A stretch of 64,000 bases of DNA, taken from positions 759,786-823,785 of the forward strand of contig NZ_MSCM01000001.1 of NCBI RefSeq assembly GCF_002954665.1, read 5' to 3'. Positions 26,097 to 35,094 of the stretch are shown here, piece after piece (positions within the stretch are counted from its first letter, which is position 1; every line of letters starts with the position of its first letter). The DNA comes from Polaribacter glomeratus. Its GTDB lineage: Bacteria > Bacteroidota > Bacteroidia > Flavobacteriales > Flavobacteriaceae. Under the pieces are notes generated by a model. It ran no database searches and had not been told where the DNA came from. It was given only the letters and a program-made list of their open reading frames with translations. Made by a program: the position numbers and the translations under genes.

Positions 26097-26420
26097 ATGG
26101 AAAAACCAAATCTGTTATATATAGAGCAGCTTGCAAGAGGAGACGATTCTATTAAGGCAACCTTAATAGATGTAATTAAAAACGAGTTTCCAGATGAAAA
26201 AAAAGAGTACTATCAAAGCTTAAAAAGTAAAGATTTCAAAAGAATTGAAGATAATGTTCATAGAATTAAACATAAATTCAGTATTTTAGGACTCGAAAAG
26301 AGTTACAACAAGGCTAATGCATTTGAACATAATCTTCGAGAGCATATTTTAAACTTAAAAGAAGAGCAAGATTTTGAAGAAACACTTTTATCTATTACTG
26401 AATATTTAAAAACAATTTAA
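26097..26420 (+). CDS. HPt-domain phosphotransfer protein
   Basis: A 107-aa four-helix protein. VHRIKHKFSILGLEKSY fits the HPt signature, with H55 as the likely phospho-acceptor (H59 is the other candidate). It sits between the kinase gene (2 bp gap) and the LytTR regulator gene (4 bp gap), the expected place for an intermediate in a His-Asp-His-Asp relay. The kinase has no receiver domain of its own, so the Asp step before H55 would need another protein; the single-domain regulator at 22912 is the obvious candidate. Confidence 0.88.
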   Translation: MEKPNLLYIEQLARGDDSIKATLIDVIKNEFPDEKKEYYQSLKSKDFKRIEDNVHRIKHKFSILGLEKSYNKANAFEHNLREHILNLKEEQDFEETLLSITEYLKTI

Positions 26421-26424
26421 CGCT

Positions 26425-27129
26425 ATGAATTGTATAATTATTGATGATGAACAGATGGCTAGAGTTATCGTTAGAACACTATGTAATCAAGTAACGTCAT
26501 TAAATATTTTACAAGAGTTTACAAATGCCATAGAGGCAATTAAATTCTTAAATGAAAATCATGTAGATCTAATCTTCTTAGACATACATATGCCTAATTT
26601 TAGTGGTTTAGACTTTATAAAAACATTAAAAGATCCTCCTAAAATAATATTTACTACTTCTGATCCTAAATTTGCAATGGAAGCTTTTGAATACGATTTT
26701 ATAGTAGATTATTTATTAAAACCGATAGAACTGCCTCGTTTTGAAAAAGCGATAGTTAAGGCAGAAAAACTTCAACTTATTAAAACTGAAATCACTACAA
26801 AAAAAGACTCAGAACTTAAAAACGACTTTTATGTGAATATAGATAGAAGGTTAATTAAAATTGATTTATCAAGTATTTATTTAATAGAAGCAAAAGGAGA
26901 TTATATAAATATTAAAACAGAAGATAAAAATTATGTAGTGCATTCTACATTAAAGAAAATAGAAGAAAAATTACCAGATTCTTTATTCTTAAAAGTGCAT
27001 CGTTCTTACATTATAAATGTTAAAAAGATAATAGATATAGAAGATAACAGTGTGTTAATTAAAAAGGATGTAGTACCTGTAAGTCGCTCTAATAGACCAG
27101 AGTTAATGAAACGTTTAGATTTATTATAA
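26425..27129 (+). CDS. LytTR-type response regulator
   Basis: A 234-aa regulator. The receiver domain has DDE at 7-9, phospho-acceptor D53 (IFLDIHMPNFSGLDF) and Lys in DYLLKPIELPRF. The LytTR DNA-binding domain (about 135-234) includes IYLIEAKGDYINIKTED and FLKVHRSYIINVKKI. LytTR regulators bind direct repeats upstream of targets, often for surface or exported factors. It is the last gene of the tight FIST-kinase-HPt run; the exported 79-aa protein begins 109 bp later and is a candidate target. Confidence 0.95.
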   Translation: MNCIIIDDEQMARVIVRTLCNQVTSLNILQEFTNAIEAIKFLNENHVDLIFLDIHMPNFSGLDFIKTLKDPPKIIFTTSDPKFAMEAFEYDFIVDYLLKPIELPRFEKAIVKAEKLQLIKTEITTKKDSELKNDFYVNIDRRLIKIDLSSIYLIEAKGDYINIKTEDKNYVVHSTLKKIEEKLPDSLFLKVHRSYIINVKKIIDIEDNSVLIKKDVVPVSRSNRPELMKRLDLL

Positions 27130-27238
27130 TTTAGTTATCTAAATTAACAGTACATTTCATCTATAGATAAGTTGTAAAAGACGAAAATTTAATTTAAAAT
27201 TTTAATTATTAGCTAATTTTATTTTATAATAGAATAAA

Positions 27239-27478
27239 ATGAGAAAAATTTTAATTATACTAGTGGCTTTAATTATAACGGCCTTAAATATAAACGCTTA
27301 CGGAGATTTAGATCCTGCTATTATTGAAAACTCAAAATTGATAGTGTTAGAAGAAAATGAAGAAAACATTTTTACAAAAACTATTAATTGGGGTTTTGGC
27401 TCAACTCTTTTTAAATTGATACATTTTGCAGAATTAATGTTTATATCTGAAATAAGTAGAAAAAAATTTACTAATTAA
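27239..27478 (+). CDS. Small exported protein of unknown function
   Basis: A 79-aa protein. A clear signal peptide (MRKILIILVALIITALNINA) is followed by an acidic stretch (VLEENEENIF) and an amphipathic, hydrophobic C-terminal half (FGSTLFKLIHFAELMF). No cysteines, no lipobox, no family recognised. It lies between the LytTR regulator and the STAS gene, 11 bp before the latter. A secreted signal or membrane-active peptide is possible but is inference. Confidence 0.7.
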   Translation: MRKILIILVALIITALNINAYGDLDPAIIENSKLIVLEENEENIFTKTINWGFGSTLFKLIHFAELMFISEISRKKFTN

Positions 27479-27489
27479 ATATTTATATT

Positions 27490-27768
27490 ATGTCCCTTAA
27501 AATCTCAAAAAAGAAAAGTGTTTATTATTTAAAAGGCGAAATTATTAAATCAACAGTAAATCCGTTTTTAAGTTACTTTGAAAAGAAATTAAACACGAAG
27601 AAAAAAATTGTTTTAAATATTGATAAAACAAAAGAAATAGACAAAGCTGGTCTATCTGCCTTAAAAGAAATTCTTGATAAAGGTTTGCAAAATAGTAAAG
27701 ATGTTTTTATTACAGGTAAAGGTTGTAAAGAAATTTATGATGATTTGCATCACTATAAAACAGTTTAA
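27490..27768 (+). CDS. STAS-domain protein (anti-sigma-antagonist-like)
   Basis: A 92-aa single STAS domain: GEIIKSTVNPFLSYFEK, then KKIVLNIDKTKEIDKAGLSA and LKEILDKGL. In SpoIIAA-type antagonists the loop reads DSSGL, and its second Ser is phosphorylated. Here the loop reads DKAGL with Ala in that place, so classical phospho-control is not expected. It lies 11 bp after the small exported gene and ends before a bidirectional terminator. The partner is unknown. Confidence 0.85.
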   Translation: MSLKISKKKSVYYLKGEIIKSTVNPFLSYFEKKLNTKKKIVLNIDKTKEIDKAGLSALKEILDKGLQNSKDVFITGKGCKEIYDDLHHYKTV

Positions 27769-27785
27769 TAAATATTTACTTTTAT

Positions 27786-27817
27786 AAAAAAGCTGCTAAT
27801 TATTTAGTAGCTTTTTT
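27786..27817. terminator. Bidirectional terminator between the STAS and sirtuin genes
   Basis: GCTGCTAA (27792-27799) and TTAGTAGC (27804-27811) form an 8-bp stem with one G-T pair and a TTAT loop, flanked by A6 and T6. It can serve both convergent genes. The sirtuin stop codon (27798-27796) lies inside the stem. Confidence 0.8.
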
Positions 27818-28482
27818 AGTTTTTTAGTACCTATACTTGCAACATCAGTAATAATTGTAAGATTGTTAAAGTTACTTTTAGAAATAGTGGGCTTTGGATC
27901 TATAAAATAAATGTGCGTATTTGGTTTTACATAATCTATTAAGCTAGCCGCTGGATATACTTGCATAGATGTGCCAATGATGATTAAAACATCTGCTTTT
28001 TTTGTAATTTCAATTGCGCTATCTAACATTGGTACCATTTCACCAAACCAAACAATATGAGGTCTTAATTGGCTTTTTTTAGTACACAGATCTCCTAACA
28101 CCAAATCTTTATTCCAATTTAAAATTAGAGACTCATCAGCAGTACTTCTTACTTTTAAAAGTTCTCCATGTAGATGAAGAACATTAGAACTGCCAGCTCT
28201 TTCATGCAGATCATCAACATTTTGAGTAATAATTGTTACCTCAAACTTTTTTTCTAAATCGACCAAATTATAATGTGCTTTATTTGGTACAACTTTTAAT
28301 AATTGTTTTCTACGTTCATTGTAAAAAGCTAATACTAATTTTGGGTTCGCTTTAAATCCTTCTGGAGTAGCAACTTGCATAACATCATGTCCTTCCCATA
28401 AACCATCTGCATCTCTAAAGGTATTTATTCCGCTTTCAGCGGATATTCCTGCTCCAGTTAAAACAACTAATTTTTTCATCAA
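27796..28482 (-). CDS. cobB: SIR2-family NAD-dependent protein deacylase
   Basis: A 228-aa sirtuin that removes acyl groups from lysines using NAD. NAD site: LTGAGISAESGI. Catalytic and ribose-binding motifs: TQNVDDLHERAG and HLHGEL with the base His. C-terminal strands: GTSMQVYPAASL. The small domain lacks the four zinc-ligand cysteines of many sirtuins (only one Cys, in LGDLC). The size is normal for bacterial CobB-type enzymes. It is monocistronic, and its stop codon lies within the shared terminator. Confidence 0.93.
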   Translation of the reverse strand: MMKKLVVLTGAGISAESGINTFRDADGLWEGHDVMQVATPEGFKANPKLVLAFYNERRKQLLKVVPNKAHYNLVDLEKKFEVTIITQNVDDLHERAGSSNVLHLHGELLKVRSTADESLILNWNKDLVLGDLCTKKSQLRPHIVWFGEMVPMLDSAIEITKKADVLIIIGTSMQVYPAASLIDYVKPNTHIYFIDPKPTISKSNFNNLTIITDVASIGTKKLKKLLNN

Positions 28483-28529
28483 TTTTAATTTATTTTAAAT
28501 TCTTTCTATGAAGGTAAAAATAATAATTA

Positions 28530-28537
28530 TATGTTTG
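28530..28537 (+). promoter_or_regulatory. -7 box of trmH, immediately before the start codon
   Basis: TATGTTTG fits TAnnTTTG and ends 5 nt before ATG 28543. The in-frame ATG at 28531 lies inside the box, so it cannot be the start if the box is used. This predicts a leaderless or near-leaderless mRNA. Confidence 0.5.
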
Positions 28538-28542
28538 TTACT

Positions 28543-29220
28543 ATGATTGACAAAGAATTATTAACGCTGTTTGAAAGTTATTTAACAGATAAAAGGAAAG
28601 CCTTATACAAAAAAGTGATAGCTGAAAGAACGTGCCATTTTACAGTTGTTTTAGAAGATATCTGCCAGCCACACAATGCAAGTGCCGTTTTAAGAACTTG
28701 TGATATTTTTGGAGTTCAAGATTTGCATACTGTTGAAAATAAATATATCAATAGAGTTTCTAAGTATGTAGCAAAAGGTTCTCAAAAATGGATCACTTCC
28801 AAACGTTATAAATCAGACGGAAATAACACTCAAATTTGTTTTGATAATTTAAGAGAAAAAGGATATCAAATTATAGCAACTAGTCCGCATACTGATTCTT
28901 GTTCATTACAAGATTTTGACATCAGTAAAAAAACTGCATTCGTATTTGGTGAAGAAACAGAAGGAATCTCTGATTTTGTAAAAGAAAATGCAGACGGATT
29001 TTTAAATATACCAATGGTTGGTTTTACAGAAAGCCTAAATATTTCTGTGGCTGCGGCAATTATATTACAAGATGTTACAACAAAACTAAGAAATTCTGAG
29101 TTTGATTGGCAATTATCAGAAGAACAAAAAGAAGTATTGTACTTTGATTGGTTAAAAAAATCTATTAAAAATAGTGATGTAATAGAAGAAAAATTTCACG
29201 AATCTAAACTTTTGGAATAA
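28543..29220 (+). CDS. trmH: tRNA (guanosine-18-2'-O)-methyltransferase, SpoU/TrmH type
   Basis: About 225 aa. SPOUT-fold 2'-O-methyltransferase. The N-terminal helix holds KKVIAERTCHFTVVLEDI, motif 1 is HNASAVLRTCDIFGV, and the knotted SAM site has VFGEETEGIS and IPMVGFTESLNISVAAAI. The C-terminal extension and overall length fit TrmH. It modifies G18 in the tRNA D-loop. An ATG four codons upstream exists, but the promoter box position favours 28543. Confidence 0.92.
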   Translation: MIDKELLTLFESYLTDKRKALYKKVIAERTCHFTVVLEDICQPHNASAVLRTCDIFGVQDLHTVENKYINRVSKYVAKGSQKWITSKRYKSDGNNTQICFDNLREKGYQIIATSPHTDSCSLQDFDISKKTAFVFGEETEGISDFVKENADGFLNIPMVGFTESLNISVAAAIILQDVTTKLRNSEFDWQLSEEQKEVLYFDWLKKSIKNSDVIEEKFHESKLLE

Positions 29221-29223
29221 TAC

Positions 29224-29592
29224 TTATTCAATAATTATTTTTTCAATCGTAGAAATAGAATCACATCTAGAAACGTATAAACTTACATTTTCTAAATCTT
29301 TGTTTCCGTTAATATAATACTCTGCACAAGGCTTTTTTCTTGGATTACTTTTACCAAAATCTACATCACCCGTATATAAAATAGTAGAAATTGCAGTTGA
29401 ATCAATATCAGAATTTAGCATTACTCGTTTTGCATCATCAGAAAAAACTCTTTTTTTAATTCTGATACTTTTTAGAGTTCTTGAATCCATTCCGTAATCG
29501 AAAGTTGCCTTTTTCTTTTGCCAAAAAAAGTAAACACCTACAGAACTTATTGAAACTCCTATTAAAAAATATCCTATTCTTTTTATTAACAT
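29224..29592 (-). CDS. Small membrane-anchored protein, DUF4258-like
   Basis: A 122-aa protein with one N-terminal membrane helix (RIGYFLIGVSISSVGVYFFW) and a periplasmic or cytosolic domain with a conserved-looking GDVDFGKSNPRKKPCAEYYI segment. It resembles what I remember of flavobacterial DUF4258 proteins; the function is not known. It lies 56 bp downstream of the large adhesin-like gene and may be on the same transcript. Confidence 0.75.
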   Translation of the reverse strand: MLIKRIGYFLIGVSISSVGVYFFWQKKKATFDYGMDSRTLKSIRIKKRVFSDDAKRVMLNSDIDSTAISTILYTGDVDFGKSNPRKKPCAEYYINGNKDLENVSLYVSRCDSISTIEKIIIE

Positions 29593-29648
29593 GCTAAAAT
29601 TATTGGCTACAAAAATAATTGAATTTTATAGAAGACATCTTAAAAACA

Positions 29649-32600
29649 TCAATTTCTTTCTAGAGAAAAATATGCTTGAAAATTTGTTAATTCTTCTTTA
29701 AATATAAAATTTACTTTAAACCAATAAGAAGAAGGTAATGAGTTTTTTCCATTTTTATAAAAGCCACTCCAACCTTGTTCGGATGCTTTAAATTGAGTAA
29801 TTAAAAGTCCGTATCTATCATGTATTGTAATAATTGCTTCAGGGTTATTTTTTAAATCTTTAATATTCCAAAAGTCATTTATGCCGTCATTATTAGGAGT
29901 AAAAAATTTTGGATAAGACAATGCCGTAAATTTTATTTTAATATTCGGGCAAATATTTTTTGTATCTCTTATGGTTATGGTATAGATACCAGTTTCTAAG
30001 TTTGTAAATATAGCATCAGTTTGAAAACCACCATCATTTAATTGAAATTCATAATCTCCAAGACCATAGTTTATAAAATCGACTCTTACAGAAGTTTTAT
30101 CTGAAAAATCATCGGATAAATATGTTATTTTAACCTTTGGTGAAGAAGAAAGAACTTGAATTTCTGTAGGTTTATAATTACAATCATTCCCGTTTTCTGC
30201 CACTAATCTTATCGGTTCTATTTTATATGTTCCGGCTTTAGTAGCATTATAATTTACACCAGATCCAACTAATTGACCTTCAAAAAACCAATTAGCAGAA
30301 AATTTGACAGGGTTTAAACCCGTTTTAATTTCAACGGGTTTCTTATTTTCTTTTGTGTCTAAATCTTCGCAAATGAACACGTCTTCTATAATTAAATCAA
30401 GTAACGGATAAATGGTTAACTTAAACTCTTTCTCAGAATAACAATTTTCATTTGAAATAGCACTTTCTACTGCGTAAATTGAATGCTCCCCAACTGCTGT
30501 TATTGTATAATTTTGTGGAGTAATAAGATCAACTTTATTTGGTTTGCGATAATACTCAAACTTATTACTTACAATTGTGCTGATATCTTGCAAAGTATAA
30601 GAACCACATTTTTCGATATCTATTAAATCTTTTAGAGTTGGTGTTTTACTTATTTCTATAGAAAACAAATGTTCGTCAGAGCAAAAGAATCTACTACCAT
30701 TTTCGGCATAAATATAAAGTTCTAAATTATTAGTAATTATGTCTCCAGCATTCATTTTAGTTCCTTTTCCGCTTCTTTTTGTAAAGTAATTCCCAACATT
30801 TAAAGCTGGTAAAGCGTAAGAATCACAGCTATTTACATTTGCTATTTTATCAACTTCTACGCCAAGATATTCAACTGTAAAAATATTTTCATTTACGCAA
30901 CCTTCTAATTTTGTATCGATACTATAAATATAAATTATTTTTGTTTCAGAAATTATGTCTCCAGCTTTTAATTGATCTCCTTGACCACCTGATTCTGAAT
31001 AATAAGTACCATTATTTAAAACAGGCAAAACAAAAGGTTTACAAGCAAAAACATCTGTAAAAATATCTGCTCTAGGTAAAATTCTAATTTCTATATTAAA
31101 ACTAGTTTCTGCATCACAATTATTATTTTTATTGTATATGAATATTTTTGCTGATTTTGAAATTAAATCTCCTGCGGTAAGTTCTGTTCCTTTACCTTTT
31201 GATTGTGTAAAATACTTTCCATTTGTTAATTTTGGTAGCAGATAAGGTTCATTAACACATCTTACAACATCTTCTAAAGTATCTGTTTCTGGTATAGGGA
31301 AAATATCAATTTTAAAGGATAAGTTTGTTGTGCAATTATTAATTTCGTGGGTTTTTACGTAATAATAAATTCTTTCTGATGTCTTTAAAACGGTTCCTTC
31401 TTCAATTTTTTCACCTAATCCATTTGGTTGTGTAAAATATCCGCCAACATCTAAGTTAGGCAGCGTATAAGTTCCGCAGATTTTAAGGTCTTTAAAATTA
31501 TTTACATCAATTTTGTAAACTTTAAAAGAAGTTTGACTTTCACATTTTCGATCAACATTGTAAATATAAATTACTTGATTCTTTGATATTTCTGTACCAA
31601 CAGTAAGTTCACTACCATTACCATTTGAGCCTGTAAAGTATTTGCCATAAGTTAATTCGGGAAGAGTGTAACTCGTACAAGTTGCAATATTTTGTAATTT
31701 ATCTACTTTTGGTCTTGGTATAATTACAATATCAAAAGATTTTTCTTTACAAACTTCTTCGCCAACAGTTGCATAATAATAGATAGTTTTACTTTCTCTA
31801 ATTTCTGTTCCGGCTGGTATGTTTATACCACCACCATTTTTACCTCCAGATGCCGAATAAAAATCTCCATTAGGAGGATTAAACACCGTAAATTTTTCGC
31901 AGTAATTATCTTTCAATATAAATTTATCTAGGATACTTATTGTAAATTGACTTTGATTTGAGCAACCATTTTCGTTTTCATTATAAATAAAAATAGTTTG
32001 ATTACTAACTAGTAAATCTCCCGTAAAAAGAGGGGTTCCTGTTCCATTTGAACGAGTAAAGTAATTTCCATTAGCAATTGGCGGTAATGTATAATTTTCA
32101 CAAACGATAACATTTTTAATGGTATCTATTTTTGGCAAATCAAAAACAATAACATTAAATTGTACAATATCAAAACAACTACTATTAAATTTACTTTCTG
32201 ATCTTGCATAGATTAAGGTCTTACTTGGATCGCTAATAGGATAAACAGATGCATTTGTAATGGGTAAAACCTGGTTTTGTGCATCCTTAAATGAGCCATA
32301 AAATGTTATTGTATAATTAGCTTGATTTAAATTTTCTAATATTTCTGCATTTATCAGCCCAGGTATACTAATAGTGTTCGTTGATTTACATACTTCAACA
32401 TCATTTGGTTTTTTTGTTTTAAATTCAATTGCATTCAATTTAAAACTAAGCGTTAAATTTTCACATAACTCATTTAATAACCTGCTTTCTACCTTTATAT
32501 AAATTGTTTCGTTACCAGCGCTTAAGTAATAACGTAAATCACTTGAATTTATAGGGTTATTGGCATTTATGTTTTCGATTGAATTATAGTAATTAAGACG

Positions 32601-33809
32601 ATATCGATCTTTATCTAAGTTGAAATAGCGAATATCAAATTGCCCAATATTAAAGGAAGTATCGTTTCCGTTATTACATTCGTAAAGATCTTTTGGCTCT
32701 TTTGTGATATTTAATTTTGAAATGACAATTTCGTCACTAATAGAACAACCTTCTGCATTTGTAGCTTTTACTTTATATTTACCAATTTTAGTACCATGAT
32801 AACTCGATGCATTTTCGTTAGTAATTAATGCGCCATCTTTAAACCATTCAAAATTAAAGTTTGTGGTATCATCTACTAATGTATTTAATATAAACGGTTC
32901 ATTTTGACAGATAGAAAAATCATCACCTACGCTAAAAGATCGATTAAAATTGCCTGGTTCAATAAATACAGCGGAATCAAAACTAGTATCACCATAATCA
33001 CCGATAACCAATTTAAGATTGTATTTTTTATTTGTTTCTATTTTTGCTGAAGCATTTAAAATAACGGTATATCCCCTCATGTTAAGACTGCTTGAATTAG
33101 CTGTTTCAATTGTGTTTAGAGTGCTAAAGAGGCTAGCATTTACAGAATTACATGAAGTGTTGTGTTGAGTATCTCTAATACTTTTTACAGAAACAATATC
33201 GTTAGAATTTGGTAAAATCGCCAAATTTGTTTTTTCTCCTGTACTAATATCTGTTAAAATAAAACCAAAAACATCACTAAATCCGCATTGCCATTCGCCA
33301 TATTCATTGGATGCGAAAATAAAATTAAAATCAAATTTTGAAGATTGAGAAATAAAATCAAAACTTAACAAAGCAACATCAAAAATTTCTGAATTTTGAC
33401 CAGAATTATTACTGATTTCTGTTAAATCAGCATCACTATTTGAAACTATTTCGCTACTTAGTTCATCATCTGTAAATTTACCTTCAGAGTATTTTGCAAT
33501 TCCATTTCTTAAAATTATTCCCTCTTTTATGGGGAAGTTAGAATTGTTATTGTTAAAATAAGCAACTGATTTTTTTGAGCTAAGTTGATAATTAGATGTC
33601 GTAACACAATTGTTAGAGACCAAAAGATCTACTAAGGTGTTTGCTGTATAGGTTTCATCATTTACAGAAACGGATTGAGACCACAATGAAGTGGTGTTTA
33701 AGGATAAAAGAAATGAGATAAATAAGATAATTTTATAGTTATAATATTTACCGAACGAATCTTTTGTCTTGAAGACAATAGTCATTAGAGCTAGTTTTGC
33801 AGGGTTCAA
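29649..33809 (-). CDS. Giant T9SS-secreted repeat protein (choice-of-anchor L, type B sorting domain)
   Basis: A 1386-aa exported protein. A signal peptide (cleavage near SLWSQ) precedes a choice-of-anchor-L-type domain (about 45-260; FIFASNEYGEWQCGFSDVFG). An Ig-like segment follows. About residues 555-1055 hold seven repeats of roughly 70 residues, each with a C...YTLP...G.YF...G.G..L..G..I....IYIY...C pattern, and then one degenerate copy. The C-terminus (about 1300-1386; FTPNNDGINDFWNIKDL) is the gliding-motility type B sorting domain recognised by type IX secretion. A probable surface adhesin. An ATG at 33785 is an alternative start. Confidence 0.93.
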   Translation of the reverse strand: MNPAKLALMTIVFKTKDSFGKYYNYKIILFISFLLSLNTTSLWSQSVSVNDETYTANTLVDLLVSNNCVTTSNYQLSSKKSVAYFNNNNSNFPIKEGIILRNGIAKYSEGKFTDDELSSEIVSNSDADLTEISNNSGQNSEIFDVALLSFDFISQSSKFDFNFIFASNEYGEWQCGFSDVFGFILTDISTGEKTNLAILPNSNDIVSVKSIRDTQHNTSCNSVNASLFSTLNTIETANSSSLNMRGYTVILNASAKIETNKKYNLKLVIGDYGDTSFDSAVFIEPGNFNRSFSVGDDFSICQNEPFILNTLVDDTTNFNFEWFKDGALITNENASSYHGTKIGKYKVKATNAEGCSISDEIVISKLNITKEPKDLYECNNGNDTSFNIGQFDIRYFNLDKDRYRLNYYNSIENINANNPINSSDLRYYLSAGNETIYIKVESRLLNELCENLTLSFKLNAIEFKTKKPNDVEVCKSTNTISIPGLINAEILENLNQANYTITFYGSFKDAQNQVLPITNASVYPISDPSKTLIYARSESKFNSSCFDIVQFNVIVFDLPKIDTIKNVIVCENYTLPPIANGNYFTRSNGTGTPLFTGDLLVSNQTIFIYNENENGCSNQSQFTISILDKFILKDNYCEKFTVFNPPNGDFYSASGGKNGGGINIPAGTEIRESKTIYYYATVGEEVCKEKSFDIVIIPRPKVDKLQNIATCTSYTLPELTYGKYFTGSNGNGSELTVGTEISKNQVIYIYNVDRKCESQTSFKVYKIDVNNFKDLKICGTYTLPNLDVGGYFTQPNGLGEKIEEGTVLKTSERIYYYVKTHEINNCTTNLSFKIDIFPIPETDTLEDVVRCVNEPYLLPKLTNGKYFTQSKGKGTELTAGDLISKSAKIFIYNKNNNCDAETSFNIEIRILPRADIFTDVFACKPFVLPVLNNGTYYSESGGQGDQLKAGDIISETKIIYIYSIDTKLEGCVNENIFTVEYLGVEVDKIANVNSCDSYALPALNVGNYFTKRSGKGTKMNAGDIITNNLELYIYAENGSRFFCSDEHLFSIEISKTPTLKDLIDIEKCGSYTLQDISTIVSNKFEYYRKPNKVDLITPQNYTITAVGEHSIYAVESAISNENCYSEKEFKLTIYPLLDLIIEDVFICEDLDTKENKKPVEIKTGLNPVKFSANWFFEGQLVGSGVNYNATKAGTYKIEPIRLVAENGNDCNYKPTEIQVLSSSPKVKITYLSDDFSDKTSVRVDFINYGLGDYEFQLNDGGFQTDAIFTNLETGIYTITIRDTKNICPNIKIKFTALSYPKFFTPNNDGINDFWNIKDLKNNPEAIITIHDRYGLLITQFKASEQGWSGFYKNGKNSLPSSYWFKVNFIFKEELTNFQAYFSLERN

Positions 33810-33890
33810 CTAATTATTAAAAACTCTAATCCATAGCAGGACAATAAAAGTAACAAAAATTTTGATTATTTTCTATAAGTTTATACTTTT

Positions 33891-35087
33891 TTATAGAATT
33901 AACAAATTAATATCTTTAAAAGGCAAGTCAAACCAATCTGCAACCGTTTTATTTGTTAAAATTCCGTGATAAAAATACATACCGCTTCTTAAACTTTTAT
34001 CATAACGAGCAGCATTTTCAAAGCCACCTTCTTCTGCTATATTTAATAAATAAGGTGTAAAAATGTTACTTATAGATAAAGTAGCAGTTCTTGCATACCG
34101 CGCTGGAATGTTAGGCACACAATAATGAATTACACCATGTTTTACAAAAGTTGGTATGTTGTGGTTGGTTACATTTGATGTTTCAAAACAGCCACCTCTA
34201 TCTATACTTACATCAACAATAATAGCACCTTCTTTCATTTGTTCAATCATTGTTTCTGTAGCAATAATTGGTGATCTATTTTTACCTCTGATAGCACCAA
34301 TAGCAACATCACATCTCATCAATGCTTTTGCAATAGATTTTGGTTGAATTGTAGATGTATAAATAGGCGCCGGCAAAGAGTGTTGAAGCTTGCGAAGTTT
34401 GGTAATAGAGTTGTCAAAAACTTTTACTCTAGCACCTAATCCAATAGCAGTTCTAGCGGCATATTCACCAACAGTTCCTGCGCCAAAAATAACAACACTT
34501 GTGGGCGGAACGCCGCTAATGTTACCAAATAACAACCCATTTCCTTTATTAACGCCGCTCATTAATTCGCCAGCAATTAACACAGAAGCTGTTCCTGCAA
34601 TTTCGCTCAAAGATTTTACAATTGGGTAGGTTTCTTGTTCGTCTTTTATAAAATCAAAAGCAACGGCAGTAATTCTTTTTTTAGCTAAATGTTCAAAATA
34701 TTTCTTGGTTTGCGTTTTTAATTGAAGCGAAGAAATTAAAATTGTTTGCGGGTTTATATATTCGATTTCTTCTGCGGTTGGTGGGGCAACTTTTAAAACG
34801 ATTTTGCATTTAAAAGCTTCTTCTACATCATAAGAAATTTTTGCACCAGCTTCTGAATATTCTTTATCTGTATAATTTGCGCCATCGCCAGCACCTGTTT
34901 CTATAACGATTCTATGACCATGAGAAGTTAATGCTGTAACTGCATCAGGGGTTAAACAAACTCGTTTTTCACCTAAATGAGTTTCTTTAGGCAAGCCTAT
35001 AAAAAGTTCTCCTTTTTGCTTTTTTATTTCTAGCATTTCTGCTTGTGGTAATAACTCTTCTTTACTGAAAGGAGAAAATTGACTCAT
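33891..35087 (-). CDS. ald: Alanine dehydrogenase family protein (second paralogue)
   Basis: A 398-aa protein of the alanine dehydrogenase/transhydrogenase-alpha fold. It has an N-terminal extension of about 30 residues before the family start (LFIGLPKETHLGEKRVCLTP), the nucleotide loop VVIFGAGTVGEYAARTA, DVSIDRGGCFETS and HYCVPNIPARYARTAT. It is longer and more divergent than the copy at 19528-20610. It lies 7 bp after tsaE in a porX-tsaE-ald order common in flavobacteria. Alanine dehydrogenase activity is likely but not certain. Confidence 0.9.
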   Translation of the reverse strand: MSQFSPFSKEELLPQAEMLEIKKQKGELFIGLPKETHLGEKRVCLTPDAVTALTSHGHRIVIETGAGDGANYTDKEYSEAGAKISYDVEEAFKCKIVLKVAPPTAEEIEYINPQTILISSLQLKTQTKKYFEHLAKKRITAVAFDFIKDEQETYPIVKSLSEIAGTASVLIAGELMSGVNKGNGLLFGNISGVPPTSVVIFGAGTVGEYAARTAIGLGARVKVFDNSITKLRKLQHSLPAPIYTSTIQPKSIAKALMRCDVAIGAIRGKNRSPIIATETMIEQMKEGAIIVDVSIDRGGCFETSNVTNHNIPTFVKHGVIHYCVPNIPARYARTATLSISNIFTPYLLNIAEEGGFENAARYDKSLRSGMYFYHGILTNKTVADWFDLPFKDINLLIL

Positions 35088-35094
35088 TGTTTGC

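Noticed and set aside
27796..28482. SIR2 gene as an anti-phage defence protein
   Set aside because: At 228 aa it is a lone CobB-type deacylase with a complete NAD site. There is no fused or adjacent defence domain (no Thoeris, pAgo or nuclease partner).
30640..32150. Regularly spaced repeats as a CRISPR array
   Set aside because: They are about 200 bp apart, diverged at DNA level and in frame; they are protein repeats within the T9SS cargo gene.
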